From Ignavibacteria bacterium (lineage in GTDB: Bacteria; Bacteroidota; Ignavibacteria; Ignavibacteriales; Ignavibacteriaceae), in the NCBI GenBank assembly GCA_030648225.1, contig JAUSIA010000285.1, positions 1 through 8,853 of the forward strand: 8,853 nt of DNA, in the 5' to 3' direction. A model generated the notes under the pieces. The model ran no database searches, had not been told where the DNA came from, and worked only from the letters and a program-made list of their open reading frames with translations. Within the stretch, counting starts at the first letter, position 1. Every line of letters starts with the position of its first letter. Position numbers and translations under genes: made by a program. Positions 1 to 6,638 of this stretch are shown here, piece by piece.

Positions 1-540
1 ATTCAGGGTTTCTTTGATATTCCTTTTGATCACTTGTACAGCTCAAGTATTTTTACTGGGATTTTCAGGAATATAAGTGAAAATCTTGTTGTAGTTTCCC
101 CGGATATTGGCGGAATTAAAATGGCAAGATCTTATGCAAAAAGATTACACTGCAGCTTAGTTGTAATAGATAAAAGAAGACCAAAGCCAAATCTGACCGA
201 GGTTGTTCATATTATTGGTAATGTTGAGGATAAGGATGTTCTTTTAGTTGATGATCTTATTGACACTGGCGGAACTTTAATAAGTGCTATTGAAGCATTA
301 AAGAAAAATGGTGCACGGAATATATATGGATCAATTACTCATCCATTACTTTCCGGTCCTGCAATGGAACGTATTAAAAATTCGGAATTAACAAAACTGT
401 ATGTGACAGATACCATTCAATTGAAAAACGGAAGTGATAAAATTGAAGTTGTAACCGCTTCAGATATTTTTGCAGAAGCAATAAGAAGAACATATAATAA
501 TGAATCAATAAGTTCTTTATTTGATATTGATAAAGGTTAA
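1..540 (+). CDS. prs: Ribose-phosphate pyrophosphokinase (PRPP synthetase), C-terminal part, 5' end outside window
   Basis: Makes 5-phosphoribosyl-1-pyrophosphate from ribose 5-phosphate and ATP, the precursor of purines, pyrimidines, NAD, histidine and tryptophan; cytosolic. The frame is open from base 1, and the first visible residues (IQGFFDIPFDHLYSSS) are the central PRPP synthetase motif, so the start codon is missing and roughly the last 179 residues are seen. Visible motifs are the flexible catalytic loop with D-K-R-R (fragment residues 57-60) and the PRPP-binding loop VDDLIDTGGT (around 83-92, acidic residues D84, D85 and D88), followed by the usual C-terminal domain. The Leu codon TTG at 34 is internal, not a start. 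rplY begins 24 bases after the stop, the prs-rplY-pth order common in bacteria, so they are probably cotranscribed. Nothing in the visible part looks damaged. Confidence 0.96.
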   Translation: MQGFFDIPFDHLYSSSIFTGIFRNISENLVVVSPDIGGIKMARSYAKRLHCSLVVIDKRRPKPNLTEVVHIIGNVEDKDVLLVDDLIDTGGTLISAIEALKKNGARNIYGSITHPLLSGPAMERIKNSELTKLYVTDTIQLKNGSDKIEVVTASDIFAEAIRRTYNNESISSLFDIDKG

Positions 541-564
541 ACAAAGTTTATAATCGGAGATAAA

Positions 565-1209
565 ATGGAAAAAGTAGAATTAGAAGCCAGCGAAAGAAAA
601 TCAGGCAAAAAATCCTTTAGAAAAACTGAAAGAAAAAACGGGAGAATACCCGGAGTTTTTTATGCAAGAAATATTAAACCTGTTTCTATTGATGTTGCTG
701 AAAATGCAATTAAACCTCTTGTATTTACCGGCGAAACTCATCTGATCGGGTTAAAAGTAAATAACGAAATATTCGATTGTATTATTAAAGATGTACAATT
801 TGATCCTGTAACCGATCGTATTGTTCATTTTGATTTATTAGGATTGACATCCGGTGAGAAATTTATTCTTGAAGTTCCGCTTATTGCAAAAGGAAGCGCC
901 GTTGGTGTAAAAGATGGCGGTGTACTTCAACAGCATCTGCATAAACTTGAGATTGAATGTCTGCCTGCAAACATACCTCAACATCTCGAAATTGATGTAA
1001 CTAATTTAAAGATTGGGGATTCTATTCATGTTAGTGATTTTCAATTTGAGAATATTGAAATTCTTAATCAGCCAACAACTGTAGTGGTTTCAGTAAATCA
1101 TCCTAAAGTAGAAAAAGAGCCAACACCTGAAGAGGCTGCGGTAACACCTGCTGAACCTGAAGTAATTGGTAAAGGTAAGGGTGAAGAAGAAGAGGCAGAA
1201 GAAGAATAA
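565..1209 (+). CDS. rplY: 50S ribosomal protein L25 (general stress protein CTC / TL5 type)
   Basis: Binds 5S rRNA in the large ribosomal subunit. At 214 residues it is the long two-domain form: an N-terminal L25 beta-barrel (about residues 1-95, including GRIPGVFYA near 27-35 and the VHFDLL motif near 87-92), then a TL5/CTC C-terminal domain (about 96-185) and a low-complexity acidic tail ending in a run of Glu. The short E. coli L25 has only the first domain. The ATG is preceded by GGAG (556-559) at 5-base spacing, which fixes the start. It lies between prs and pth, the usual neighbourhood. The glutamate-rich tail is common in this protein family and is probably disordered. The identification is firm from domain order and context. 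Confidence 0.96.
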   Translation: MEKVELEASERKSGKKSFRKTERKNGRIPGVFYARNIKPVSIDVAENAIKPLVFTGETHLIGLKVNNEIFDCIIKDVQFDPVTDRIVHFDLLGLTSGEKFILEVPLIAKGSAVGVKDGGVLQQHLHKLEIECLPANIPQHLEIDVTNLKIGDSIHVSDFQFENIEILNQPTTVVVSVNHPKVEKEPTPEEAAVTPAEPEVIGKGKGEEEEAEEE

Positions 1210-1218
1210 GAATAAGTA

Positions 1219-1797
1219 GTGCGAATTTTGTTTGGTGTAGGAAATCCAGGGGAAAAATATTCTCTTAACAGACACAATGCAGGCTTCATGCTTCTTGATT
1301 ATTTTGCTGAAACACACTCTTTAACTTTTAAACCCTCAAAGTCTGATTATTATTATGCTGAAGGAAAGTTATCTGATTCTACATATATGCTTGTTAAACC
1401 CACTACTTATGTTAATAACTGTGGTGTTGCTGCAGAGCAGGTAATAAAAAATTTTGATGCTGATATTAAAGATTTTTTAGTTGTGTATGATGATTTTAAT
1501 CTGGAATTCTCAACTTTGAGGATCAGATTATCCGGAGGAGATGGCGGGCATAATGGTTTAAGTTCAATAATTTATCACCTTAATTCTGATCTGTTTCCAA
1601 AGTTAAGAATAGGAATAGGAAATAATTTTAAAGTTGGCGATATGGCTGATTATGTACTTACCAATTTTAATAGAAAAGAAAAAAAAGTTTTATTCGAAGC
1701 ATTTAAAACAGGGAATATTCTTCTTGAAGAATTTTTATCCGGTGGAATTAATAAAATGCTGGATGCAAACAGCAGACTATCTAAAAGTGATGTATAA
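1219..1797 (+). CDS. pth: Peptidyl-tRNA hydrolase
   Basis: Releases tRNA from peptidyl-tRNA that drops off ribosomes, recycling tRNA; cytosolic and usually essential. The 192 residues match the family length. Family active-site positions are visible: Asn9 in GVGNPGEKY, catalytic His19 in NRHNAGF, Asn66 in TTYVNNCG, Asp91 in VYDDFNL and Asn112 in GGDGGHNGL. The loop has Asp at 108, where Ser or His is commoner. The start is GTG at 1219: an in-frame TAA lies two codons upstream (1213-1215), and later starts would remove the first beta strand and Asn9. No convincing Shine-Dalgarno is visible, and the start is only 9 bases past the rplY stop, so translation is probably coupled to rplY. Confidence 0.96.
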   Translation: MRILFGVGNPGEKYSLNRHNAGFMLLDYFAETHSLTFKPSKSDYYYAEGKLSDSTYMLVKPTTYVNNCGVAAEQVIKNFDADIKDFLVVYDDFNLEFSTLRIRLSGGDGGHNGLSSIIYHLNSDLFPKLRIGIGNNFKVGDMADYVLTNFNRKEKKVLFEAFKTGNILLEEFLSGGINKMLDANSRLSKSDV

Positions 1798-1870
1798 AAT
1801 AGATTCTGAAAAAAATTAAAGATTGAAAAGAAATTATTAATTAAATAACAGTAAAACATATGGAACTACA

Positions 1871-4255
1871 ATGCATAAAAATTTAATGACCTTAATTCTA
1901 ATTCTATTTAGCCCCATTTATATTTTTGCCGGAGAAGCAAATTTGAAAATACCAACTCTTAATGATAACCAGCAAACAATTTTAGTTATAGGATTATTTG
2001 TTTGTTTATTAGGATTAGCATTTGGTGTTTATCAATATTTAAAAGTAAAAAAATTAAGAGCGCATCAATCAATGCTTGATGTTGCACAGATTATTTTTGA
2101 AACCTGCAAAACATATCTTCTTCAGCAGGGTAAATTACTGATAGTTCTTTTTCTTTTTATAGCCATATGCGTGGCATTTTATTTTGGTTATTTAATGGAA
2201 AATGATTTAAGCGGTGTTCTTTTAATTTTGTCCTGGACTGTAATCGGTATACTCGGTTCCTATGGCGTTGCCTGGTTTGGAATACGGATGAATACTTTGG
2301 CAAACAGCAGGATGGCATTTGCATCTTTAGAAAGAAAACCGATAAAACTTTCAAACATTCCTCTTGATGCTGGAATGAGTATTGGTGTAATGCTCATTTG
2401 TGTAGAATTAATAATGATGCTTATCATTTTACTTTACATACCCAGATTATATGCGGGAGCTTGTTTCATCGGCTTTGCACTTGGTGAATCTTTAGGCGCG
2501 AGCGCTTTAAGAATAGCCGGCGGAATTTTTACAAAGATTGCAGACATCGGATCTGATCTGATGAAAATTGTTTTTAAGATTAAAGAAGATGACCCCCGCA
2601 ATCCCGGTGTAATTGCTGATTGTACAGGAGATAATGCAGGAGACAGTGTTGGTCCTACTGCCGATGGATTTGAAACTTACGGTGTAACCGGCGTAGCCTT
2701 AATCAGCTTAATTGTTCTTGCAGTTGCTGATGTTACTTATCAAACTGAACTTCTTACCTGGATTTTTGCAATGCGTATTATGATGATTATTACTTCTGTT
2801 TTATCTTTTGGAATAAACAGAGCTCTCACGCAGGTCCGTTACTCAAAAAAAGATGATATTGATTTTGAAGTTCCGCTTACTTCTTTAGTCTGGATTACTT
2901 CCATCGTCTCAATAATTGTTACCTTTATTGTAAGTGCATTGCTCATAGGACACCTGCCGAATAATCTCTGGATAATTTTATCAATAGTAATTAGCTGCGG
3001 AACTTTTGGGGCTGCTATAATTCCTGAATTCACTAAAATTTTTACAAGCACAAAATCAAAGCATGTAGATGAAATAGTTTCTTCATCAAGAGCCGGCGGT
3101 TCTTCCTTAACTATTCTGTCGGGGTTGGTTGCCGGAAATTTTAGCGCTTTCTGGATTGGGCTGGTATTTGTAGCGTTAATGTTTATCGCTTATATAACAA
3201 GCGCAGAGGCTCTTGCAGGGTTTATGATCTACCCATCAATTTTTGCTTTTGGTCTTGTAGCATTTGGATTTCTTGGAATGGGTCCTGTTACAATTGCTGT
3301 TGATAGTTATGGTCCCGTTACAGACAATGCACAATCAATTTATGAGCTCTCATTAATTGAAGAAATAAAAGATGTAGATAAGCAGATTGAAAGAGATTTT
3401 GGCTTTAAGCCTGATTTTGAAAAAGCAAAATATTATCTCGAAGCAAATGATGGTGCTGGAAATACTTTTAAGGCTACGGCGAAACCTGTCTTAATTGGTA
3501 CCGCAGTGGTTGGTGCAACTGCTATGATCTTTTCCTTAATCTTATTATTAAAACAATCACTTGGAATTGATCCTGAAACTGTTCTCAGCTTATTGAATCC
3601 TTACACAAGCCTTGGATTTATCTGCGGTGGTGCAGTCGTATACTGGTTTACAGGAGCTTCAATTCAGGCTGTTACTACAGGTGCATACAGGGCGGTAGAA
3701 TATATTAAGAAAAATATTCAGCTGGATGAAACTGCAAGCAAGAGTGCTTCAATTGAAAAATCAAAAGAAGTTGTAAAGATCTGTACACAATATGCCCAAA
3801 AAGGAATGTTGAATATTTTTATTGCGATATTTTCTTTTGCTTTAGCTTTTGCTTTGCTTTCTGCACCTTCAGATTCCGTATTACCTGTTTCATTTTTTAT
3901 AAGCTTCTTAATTTCAATTGCAGTGTTCGGACTTTTTCAGGCAGTGTTTATGGCAAACGCCGGAGGTGCATGGGATAATGCAAAGAAAGTTGTGGAAGTT
4001 GAATTAAAAGAAAAAGGGACTGAGCTTCATGCAGCAACCGTTGTGGGTGATACTGTCGGCGATCCGTTCAAAGATACATCTTCTGTTGCTCTGAATCCTA
4101 TAATTAAGTTTACAACATTATTCGGATTGCTCGCAATGGAGATATCTATTTCAGAAACATTCCGAACCAGTGCGCCTTACGTTGGAGCAGTAGTTCTTCT
4201 TGTAGGATTATTTTTCGCATGGCGTTCTTTTTATAAAATGCGTGCAATAGAATAA
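1871..4255 (+). CDS. hppA: Membrane-bound proton-translocating pyrophosphatase, divergent type
   Basis: Hydrolyses pyrophosphate and uses the energy to pump ions, most likely protons, across the inner membrane. The 794 residues form about 16 hydrophobic segments; the first (about 4-20, ending IFAGEA) looks like a signal sequence. Pyrophosphate/magnesium motifs are complete: TKIADIGSDLMK just before EDDPRNPG (239-246), then D250, D254, D258 and FETY (267-270); VDSYGPVTDNA with D478; GNTFK with N531; GGAWDNAKK around W701; and GDTVGDPFKD (D727, D731, K734, D735). Lys534 occupies the Ala/Lys switch position, and Lys there marks potassium-independent enzymes. Several motif flanks differ from canonical HppA (DCTGDNAGDSVGPTADG instead of the usual NVGDNVGD-type run). 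They resemble the divergent sodium-regulated H+-PPases described from Chlorobium limicola and Cellulomonas fimi; that subgroup call is inference. It follows pth by 73 bases; its ribosome site is weak (GGA at 1862-1864). Confidence 0.95.
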   Translation: MHKNLMTLILILFSPIYIFAGEANLKIPTLNDNQQTILVIGLFVCLLGLAFGVYQYLKVKKLRAHQSMLDVAQIIFETCKTYLLQQGKLLIVLFLFIAICVAFYFGYLMENDLSGVLLILSWTVIGILGSYGVAWFGIRMNTLANSRMAFASLERKPIKLSNIPLDAGMSIGVMLICVELIMMLIILLYIPRLYAGACFIGFALGESLGASALRIAGGIFTKIADIGSDLMKIVFKIKEDDPRNPGVIADCTGDNAGDSVGPTADGFETYGVTGVALISLIVLAVADVTYQTELLTWIFAMRIMMIITSVLSFGINRALTQVRYSKKDDIDFEVPLTSLVWITSIVSIIVTFIVSALLIGHLPNNLWIILSIVISCGTFGAAIIPEFTKIFTSTKSKHVDEIVSSSRAGGSSLTILSGLVAGNFSAFWIGLVFVALMFIAYITSAEALAGFMIYPSIFAFGLVAFGFLGMGPVTIAVDSYGPVTDNAQSIYELSLIEEIKDVDKQIERDFGFKPDFEKAKYYLEANDGAGNTFKATAKPVLIGTAVVGATAMIFSLILLLKQSLGIDPETVLSLLNPYTSLGFICGGAVVYWFTGASIQAVTTGAYRAVEYIKKNIQLDETASKSASIEKSKEVVKICTQYAQKGMLNIFIAIFSFALAFALLSAPSDSVLPVSFFISFLISIAVFGLFQAVFMANAGGAWDNAKKVVEVELKEKGTELHAATVVGDTVGDPFKDTSSVALNPIIKFTTLFGLLAMEISISETFRTSAPYVGAVVLLVGLFFAWRSFYKMRAIE

Positions 4256-4259
4256 TTAA

Positions 4260-4298
4260 AATTAAAATACCATTACTATGATATAATTTATTTTAATT
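4260..4298. repeat. AT-only inverted repeat after hppA
   Basis: A perfect 10-base inverted repeat, AATTAAAATA (4260-4269) and TATTTTAATT (4289-4298), encloses a 19-base loop immediately after the hppA stop. It could form a weak 3'-end stem that ends or protects the upstream transcript. It contains no GC pair and no T run follows, so it is not a convincing Rho-independent terminator, and in such AT-rich DNA it may be chance. Confidence 0.3.
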
Positions 4299-4351
4299 GT
4301 ATTTCCGGTTTCCTGATTAATTTTTTATAGAATTAATGGCAGAAATAGTAC

Positions 4352-4380
4352 TTGTAATTACTCCTTTAATTAGATAAATT
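4352..4380 (+). promoter_or_regulatory. Candidate promoter for rpsF-ssb-rpsR-rplI
   Basis: TTGTAA (4352-4357) and TAAATT (4375-4380) are separated by 17 bases and each matches 4 of 6 housekeeping sigma consensus positions. This would start transcription near 4387 and give a leader of about 70 bases containing the hairpin at 4412-4432. The position suits an independent promoter in the only sizeable gap on this strand before rpsF. The call is by eye only, and promoter consensus in this lineage may differ from E. coli. Confidence 0.35.
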
Positions 4381-4411
4381 ACTGCCCGTTTTTAACATAA
4401 ACTAAATTCCT

Positions 4412-4432
4412 GCTCTCAGAATAGTTGAGGGC
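4412..4432 (+). promoter_or_regulatory. Leader hairpin upstream of rpsF
   Basis: GCTCTCA (4412-4418) pairs with TGAGGGC (4426-4432) as a 7-bp stem with one G-U pair and a 7-base loop, ending 24 bases before the rpsF start and 9 bases before the start of its purine-rich ribosome site. It is the most GC-rich patch of this gap and has no T run after it, so it is not a terminator. rpsF leaders in many bacteria carry a structure bound by the S6:S18 complex for feedback control; I do not see the CCG bulge expected of that motif, so a regulatory role is inference from position. Confidence 0.4.
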
Positions 4433-4456
4433 CATAAGACCAAAGGAAAGGAAATA

Positions 4457-4876
4457 ATGAAAAATAATGTATATGAAAGTGCCGTTTTAATAAATGCTGC
4501 ACTTGATGATGAACAGATTAACAATATTATTGCCCGCATAAAAGAAACTATTGTAAATAATGGTGGGGAAATCAGAGAAGTCGAAAATTGGGGAAGAAAA
4601 AGGCTCGCCTATATAGTGAAGAAAAGCAAAATTGGTTATTACGTAATTTTCAGATTTGACGCTCCATCAAGTATAATTAGCAAGCTCGAAAGATTTTGCA
4701 CCCTTGATGAATATATCCTCCGTTTCCTAACCATTCGATTAGATAGTGATGCTTTACAGCAAATTGAAAAAAATAAAAAACAATCTTTAAGCGAAATTAC
4801 AGAGGAAGTAATTCCCTCTGAAACTGAGGATACAAAAACTAAAGAAGTAAACGAAATCGTCGATAACATTAAATAA
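4457..4876 (+). CDS. rpsF: 30S ribosomal protein S6
   Basis: Binds 16S rRNA in the small-subunit platform as a complex with S18, which is encoded two genes downstream. The core (about residues 1-98) begins YESAVLINAALDDEQ and includes the family motif VENWGRKRLAYIVKKSKIGYY (near 42-62) and the ILRFLTIRLD strand; an acidic, lysine-rich C-terminal tail of about 40 residues follows and is probably disordered. The 139-residue length is normal. The ATG at 4457 follows a doubled purine ribosome site (AAAGGAAAGGAAAT, 4442-4455). It is the first gene of the widely conserved rpsF-ssb-rpsR-rplI operon, with ssb starting 25 bases after its stop. Confidence 0.97.
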   Translation: MKNNVYESAVLINAALDDEQINNIIARIKETIVNNGGEIREVENWGRKRLAYIVKKSKIGYYVIFRFDAPSSIISKLERFCTLDEYILRFLTIRLDSDALQQIEKNKKQSLSEITEEVIPSETEDTKTKEVNEIVDNIK

Positions 4877-4889
4877 CAAGATTCATGAT

Positions 4890-4894
4890 GGAGG
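4890..4894 (+). promoter_or_regulatory. Ribosome binding site of ssb
   Basis: A perfect GGAGG sits 7 bases before the ATG at 4902. This decides for that start over the in-frame ATG five codons later (4917), which is also close to the conserved NYVVVAGNL strand. Confidence 0.75.
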
Positions 4895-4901
4895 TTTAAT
4901 C

Positions 4902-5378
4902 ATGGCTGATCTGAAAATGCCCGAAATAAATTACGTGGTTGTTGCAGGAAACCTTACAAAAGATCCGGTTTTTCGGCAAACAACAAACAGCACTCCTGTT
5001 GTAAACTTTTCAATTGCTTCAAACAGGAAGTACAAAGACAGTTCAAACCAATGGCAGGAGGATGTTTGCTATGTTGGAATTGTTGCATGGAATAAGCTTG
5101 CTGAAAGCTGCCGTGACAGATTAAAGAAAGGTTCGGCTGTTCTTGTTGATGGCGAACTGCAAAGCAGAAGCTGGAAGTCTGATGACGGGCATAACAGAAG
5201 TATTGTTGAAATAAAAGCAAGAAGAATTCAGTTCCTGAATAAAAGAGAGAGAGTAGCAGAAGGTACTAACGGTTTAACTGCGCATGAGGATGATGTAGTA
5301 GCAGATGAGAGTATAGATTATACAGAGGATTCTTTCGATAAATTTCTCTCAAATGAAGAATCTGATTTGATAAAATAA
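4902..5378 (+). CDS. ssb: Single-stranded DNA-binding protein
   Basis: Coats single-stranded DNA during replication, recombination and repair. The 158 residues contain an OB fold (about 8-112): [16 protein letters not shown], a [12 protein letters not shown] strand, WNKLAESC, and [20 protein letters not shown], then [12 protein letters not shown]. An acidic linker of about 45 residues follows. The protein ends in EESDLIK; the usual acidic tip ending in a terminal Phe (the DDDIPF type), which recruits partner proteins, is absent. The reading frame to TAA is clean and rpsR follows after 11 bases, so this is not an obvious frameshift. It may have a divergent tip, or a second SSB elsewhere may carry the partner-binding role. 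Position between rpsF and rpsR is the standard one. Confidence 0.95.
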   Translation: MADLKMPEINYVVVAGNLTKDPVFRQTTNSTPVVNFSIASNRKYKDSSNQWQEDVCYVGIVAWNKLAESCRDRLKKGSAVLVDGELQSRSWKSDDGHNRSIVEIKARRIQFLNKRERVAEGTNGLTAHEDDVVADESIDYTEDSFDKFLSNEESDLIK

Positions 5379-5389
5379 AAAGGATACAA

Positions 5390-5620
5390 ATGAAAAAAGA
5401 AATTAAGGTAAAAAAATTCTGCAGGTTCACGAGGAACAAGATAAAATATATTGATTACAAGGATGTTAAATTATTGCAGAAATATGTTACTGAGCAGGGT
5501 AAAATAATACCCAAAAGAATAACAGGTACAAGTGCAAAATATCAGAGACAGCTGGCATTAGCTGTAAAACGAGCAAGGCATATGGCTTTACTCCCTTATG
5601 TTTCTGATGCTGTAAGATAA
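5390..5620 (+). CDS. rpsR: 30S ribosomal protein S18
   Basis: Small-subunit protein that pairs with S6 on 16S rRNA. The 76 residues match the family: a basic N terminus with KKFCRF, then [19 protein letters not shown], and the signature block [21 protein letters not shown] followed by HMALLPYV. Only one Cys is present (in KKFCRF), so this is not the zinc-ribbon, multi-Cys form. The start has AAAAGGA (5377-5383) in front, overlapping the end of ssb, and rplI follows 19 bases after the stop, as expected for this operon. Confidence 0.97.
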   Translation: MKKEIKVKKFCRFTRNKIKYIDYKDVKLLQKYVTEQGKIIPKRITGTSAKYQRQLALAVKRARHMALLPYVSDAVR

Positions 5621-5639
5621 GTTTTTAAGGAGAAAAAGA

Positions 5640-6083
5640 ATGAAAGTTATTTTAAGACAGGATTATGAAACGCTTGGTAAAATAGGAGATTTGGTTGATG
5701 TAAAAGATGGTTTTGCAGTAAATTTTCTTTTACCTCGTAAAATTGCTTACTCTGCTTTAAAAGGTAACGTTGCCGCTTTAGAGGAAGAGAAGAAGAGCCT
5801 TGCAAAGAAATCTGAACAAGAACTAAAAGCTGCCGAAACTTTAGCTTCAGAACTTGAAAAAGTTTCTGTTACAATACCAGTTCAGGTAGGAGAAGAAGAT
5901 AAAATATTCGGTACAGTTACAACCCAGATGATTGCAGATTCCTTAAAAGAAAAAGGACATGAAATAGATAAAAGAAAGATTGAGATACCTGAAGCTATAA
6001 AATCATTAGGTATATATGAAGTTAATATAAAACTTCATTCTAATGTTGAGGTTAAAATTAAAGTATGGGTAGTGAGAGAATAG
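5640..6083 (+). CDS. rplI: 50S ribosomal protein L9
   Basis: Large-subunit protein that binds 23S rRNA near the base of the L1 stalk. The 147-residue length is typical. The N-terminal domain shows MKVILRQDYETLGKIGDLVDVKDGFAVNFLLP with the conserved Gly-rich turn and the NFLLPR segment; a long connecting helix rich in Glu, Lys and Ala follows (about 45-75); then the C-terminal domain with KIFGTVT and a DKRKIEIPEAIKSLGIYEV segment. AAGGAG (5627-5632) lies 7 bases before the ATG. It is the last gene of the rpsF operon and is followed by a strong terminator. Confidence 0.97.
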   Translation: MKVILRQDYETLGKIGDLVDVKDGFAVNFLLPRKIAYSALKGNVAALEEEKKSLAKKSEQELKAAETLASELEKVSVTIPVQVGEEDKIFGTVTTQMIADSLKEKGHEIDKRKIEIPEAIKSLGIYEVNIKLHSNVEVKIKVWVVRE

Positions 6084-6100
6084 ATTTCTGCTAAAAGCAT

Positions 6101-6134
6101 AAAAAAGGAATCCTGTTTTTGGGATTCCTTTTTT
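6101..6134. terminator. Bidirectional Rho-independent terminator between rplI and rpmB
   Basis: A perfect 13-bp stem, 6101-6113 with 6122-6134, has GGAATCC/GGATTCC at its core, an 8-base T-rich loop, an A run on the left and a T run on the right. It therefore works in either direction and ends both the plus-strand rpsF operon and the convergent minus-strand rpmB transcript. Confidence 0.92.
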
Positions 6135-6155
6135 GTTTTAAATAATCTGATTGAG

Positions 6156-6395
6156 TTATCTTACTTTGATCTTTTTTTCCTGAATTAACTTAGCTATTTG
6201 GGCAGTTCCATTTTTGGAAATACTCTTTATAGCTCGTGCAGATAATTTAATAGTTACAAACCTGTTTAATTCCTGAACCCATATTCTTTTCTTCTGCAAG
6301 TTTGGTAAGAACCTTCTTTTTGTTCTGTTATGGGCATGGGAAACATGATTTCCTGCCATAGGTTCCTTACCAGTTATTTGGCATCTTCTTGCCAT
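6156..6395 (-). CDS. rpmB: 50S ribosomal protein L28
   Basis: Small basic protein of the large ribosomal subunit. With the start at 6395 the product is 79 residues: [21 protein letters not shown], then [18 protein letters not shown] and [17 protein letters not shown], which is the L28 signature order. A longer in-frame reading from an ATG at 6419 would add eight residues absent from the family and would run through the ribosome site, so the shorter start is preferred. It is monocistronic in this window, converges on rplI across the shared terminator, and its upstream side faces the divergent gene at 6639. Confidence 0.95.
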   Translation of the reverse strand: MARRCQITGKEPMAGNHVSHAHNRTKRRFLPNLQKKRIWVQELNRFVTIKLSARAIKSISKNGTAQIAKLIQEKKIKVR

Positions 6396-6403
6396 TTCAT
6401 TTA

Positions 6404-6408
6404 CTCCT
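6404..6408 (-). promoter_or_regulatory. Ribosome binding site of rpmB
   Basis: AGGAG on the minus strand is 8 bases upstream of the ATG at 6395. It lies inside the longer in-frame reading from 6419, which argues that the longer start is not used. Confidence 0.75.
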
Positions 6409-6506
6409 GATTCAACCATTAAAATTTGAGTGGTTAATATAATAAAATCTCTTTAAAAAAGTAGATTAATAAGGGCAAAAAAAATTGAGAATAATCACTT
6501 AATTTC

Positions 6507-6535
6507 ACTTTAATTCATACAAAAAAAGTTGACAA
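6507..6535 (-). promoter_or_regulatory. Possible divergent promoter for rpmB
   Basis: On the minus strand, TTGTCA (6535-6530, 5 of 6) and TAAAGT (6512-6507, 4 of 6) are spaced by 17 bases. The -35 element overlaps the plus-strand TTGACA. If real, the two divergent promoters would compete for one site. The rpmB leader would then be about 100 bases. Weakly supported; this AT-rich gap offers other TA-rich candidates nearer rpmB. Confidence 0.25.
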
Positions 6536-6556
6536 TTATAAAAACCTTTATATCTT
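6529..6556 (+). promoter_or_regulatory. Candidate promoter for the YciO-type gene
   Basis: A perfect TTGACA (6529-6534) is followed after 16 bases by TATCTT (6551-6556, 5 of 6 to TATAAT). This is the best sigma-70-like promoter in the window. Transcription would start near 6563, giving an untranslated leader of about 75 bases before the ATG at 6639. The rest of the gap between rpmB and this gene is AT-rich and holds no gene I can support. Confidence 0.55.
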
Positions 6557-6626
6557 AAAACTTGAATTAATAATGAAAAGAATTTTAATCTCACATTCAA
6601 TTTACACCATTAATAAACCCTAATTG

Positions 6627-6633
6627 AAAGGAG
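6627..6633 (+). promoter_or_regulatory. Ribosome binding site of the YciO-type gene
   Basis: AAAGGAG is separated from the ATG at 6639 by 5 bases and fixes the start, since the upstream TTG at 6624 would lie against the site itself. Confidence 0.75.
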
Positions 6634-6638
6634 TTCAG

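Noticed and set aside
1219..1221. Whether pth is truncated because it has no ATG start and no Shine-Dalgarno
   Set aside because: GTG at this position gives the full family N terminus including Asn9, an in-frame stop lies just upstream, and coupling to rplY explains the weak site.
1090..1317. Minus-strand open frames opposite the end of rplY and start of pth
   Set aside because: They are the complement of the Glu-rich tail of L25 and show only low-complexity Phe/Ser runs with no family features.
1634..1819. Short plus-strand frame overlapping the end of pth
   Set aside because: It lies in another frame inside a clear pth gene, has no ribosome site and no recognisable motif.
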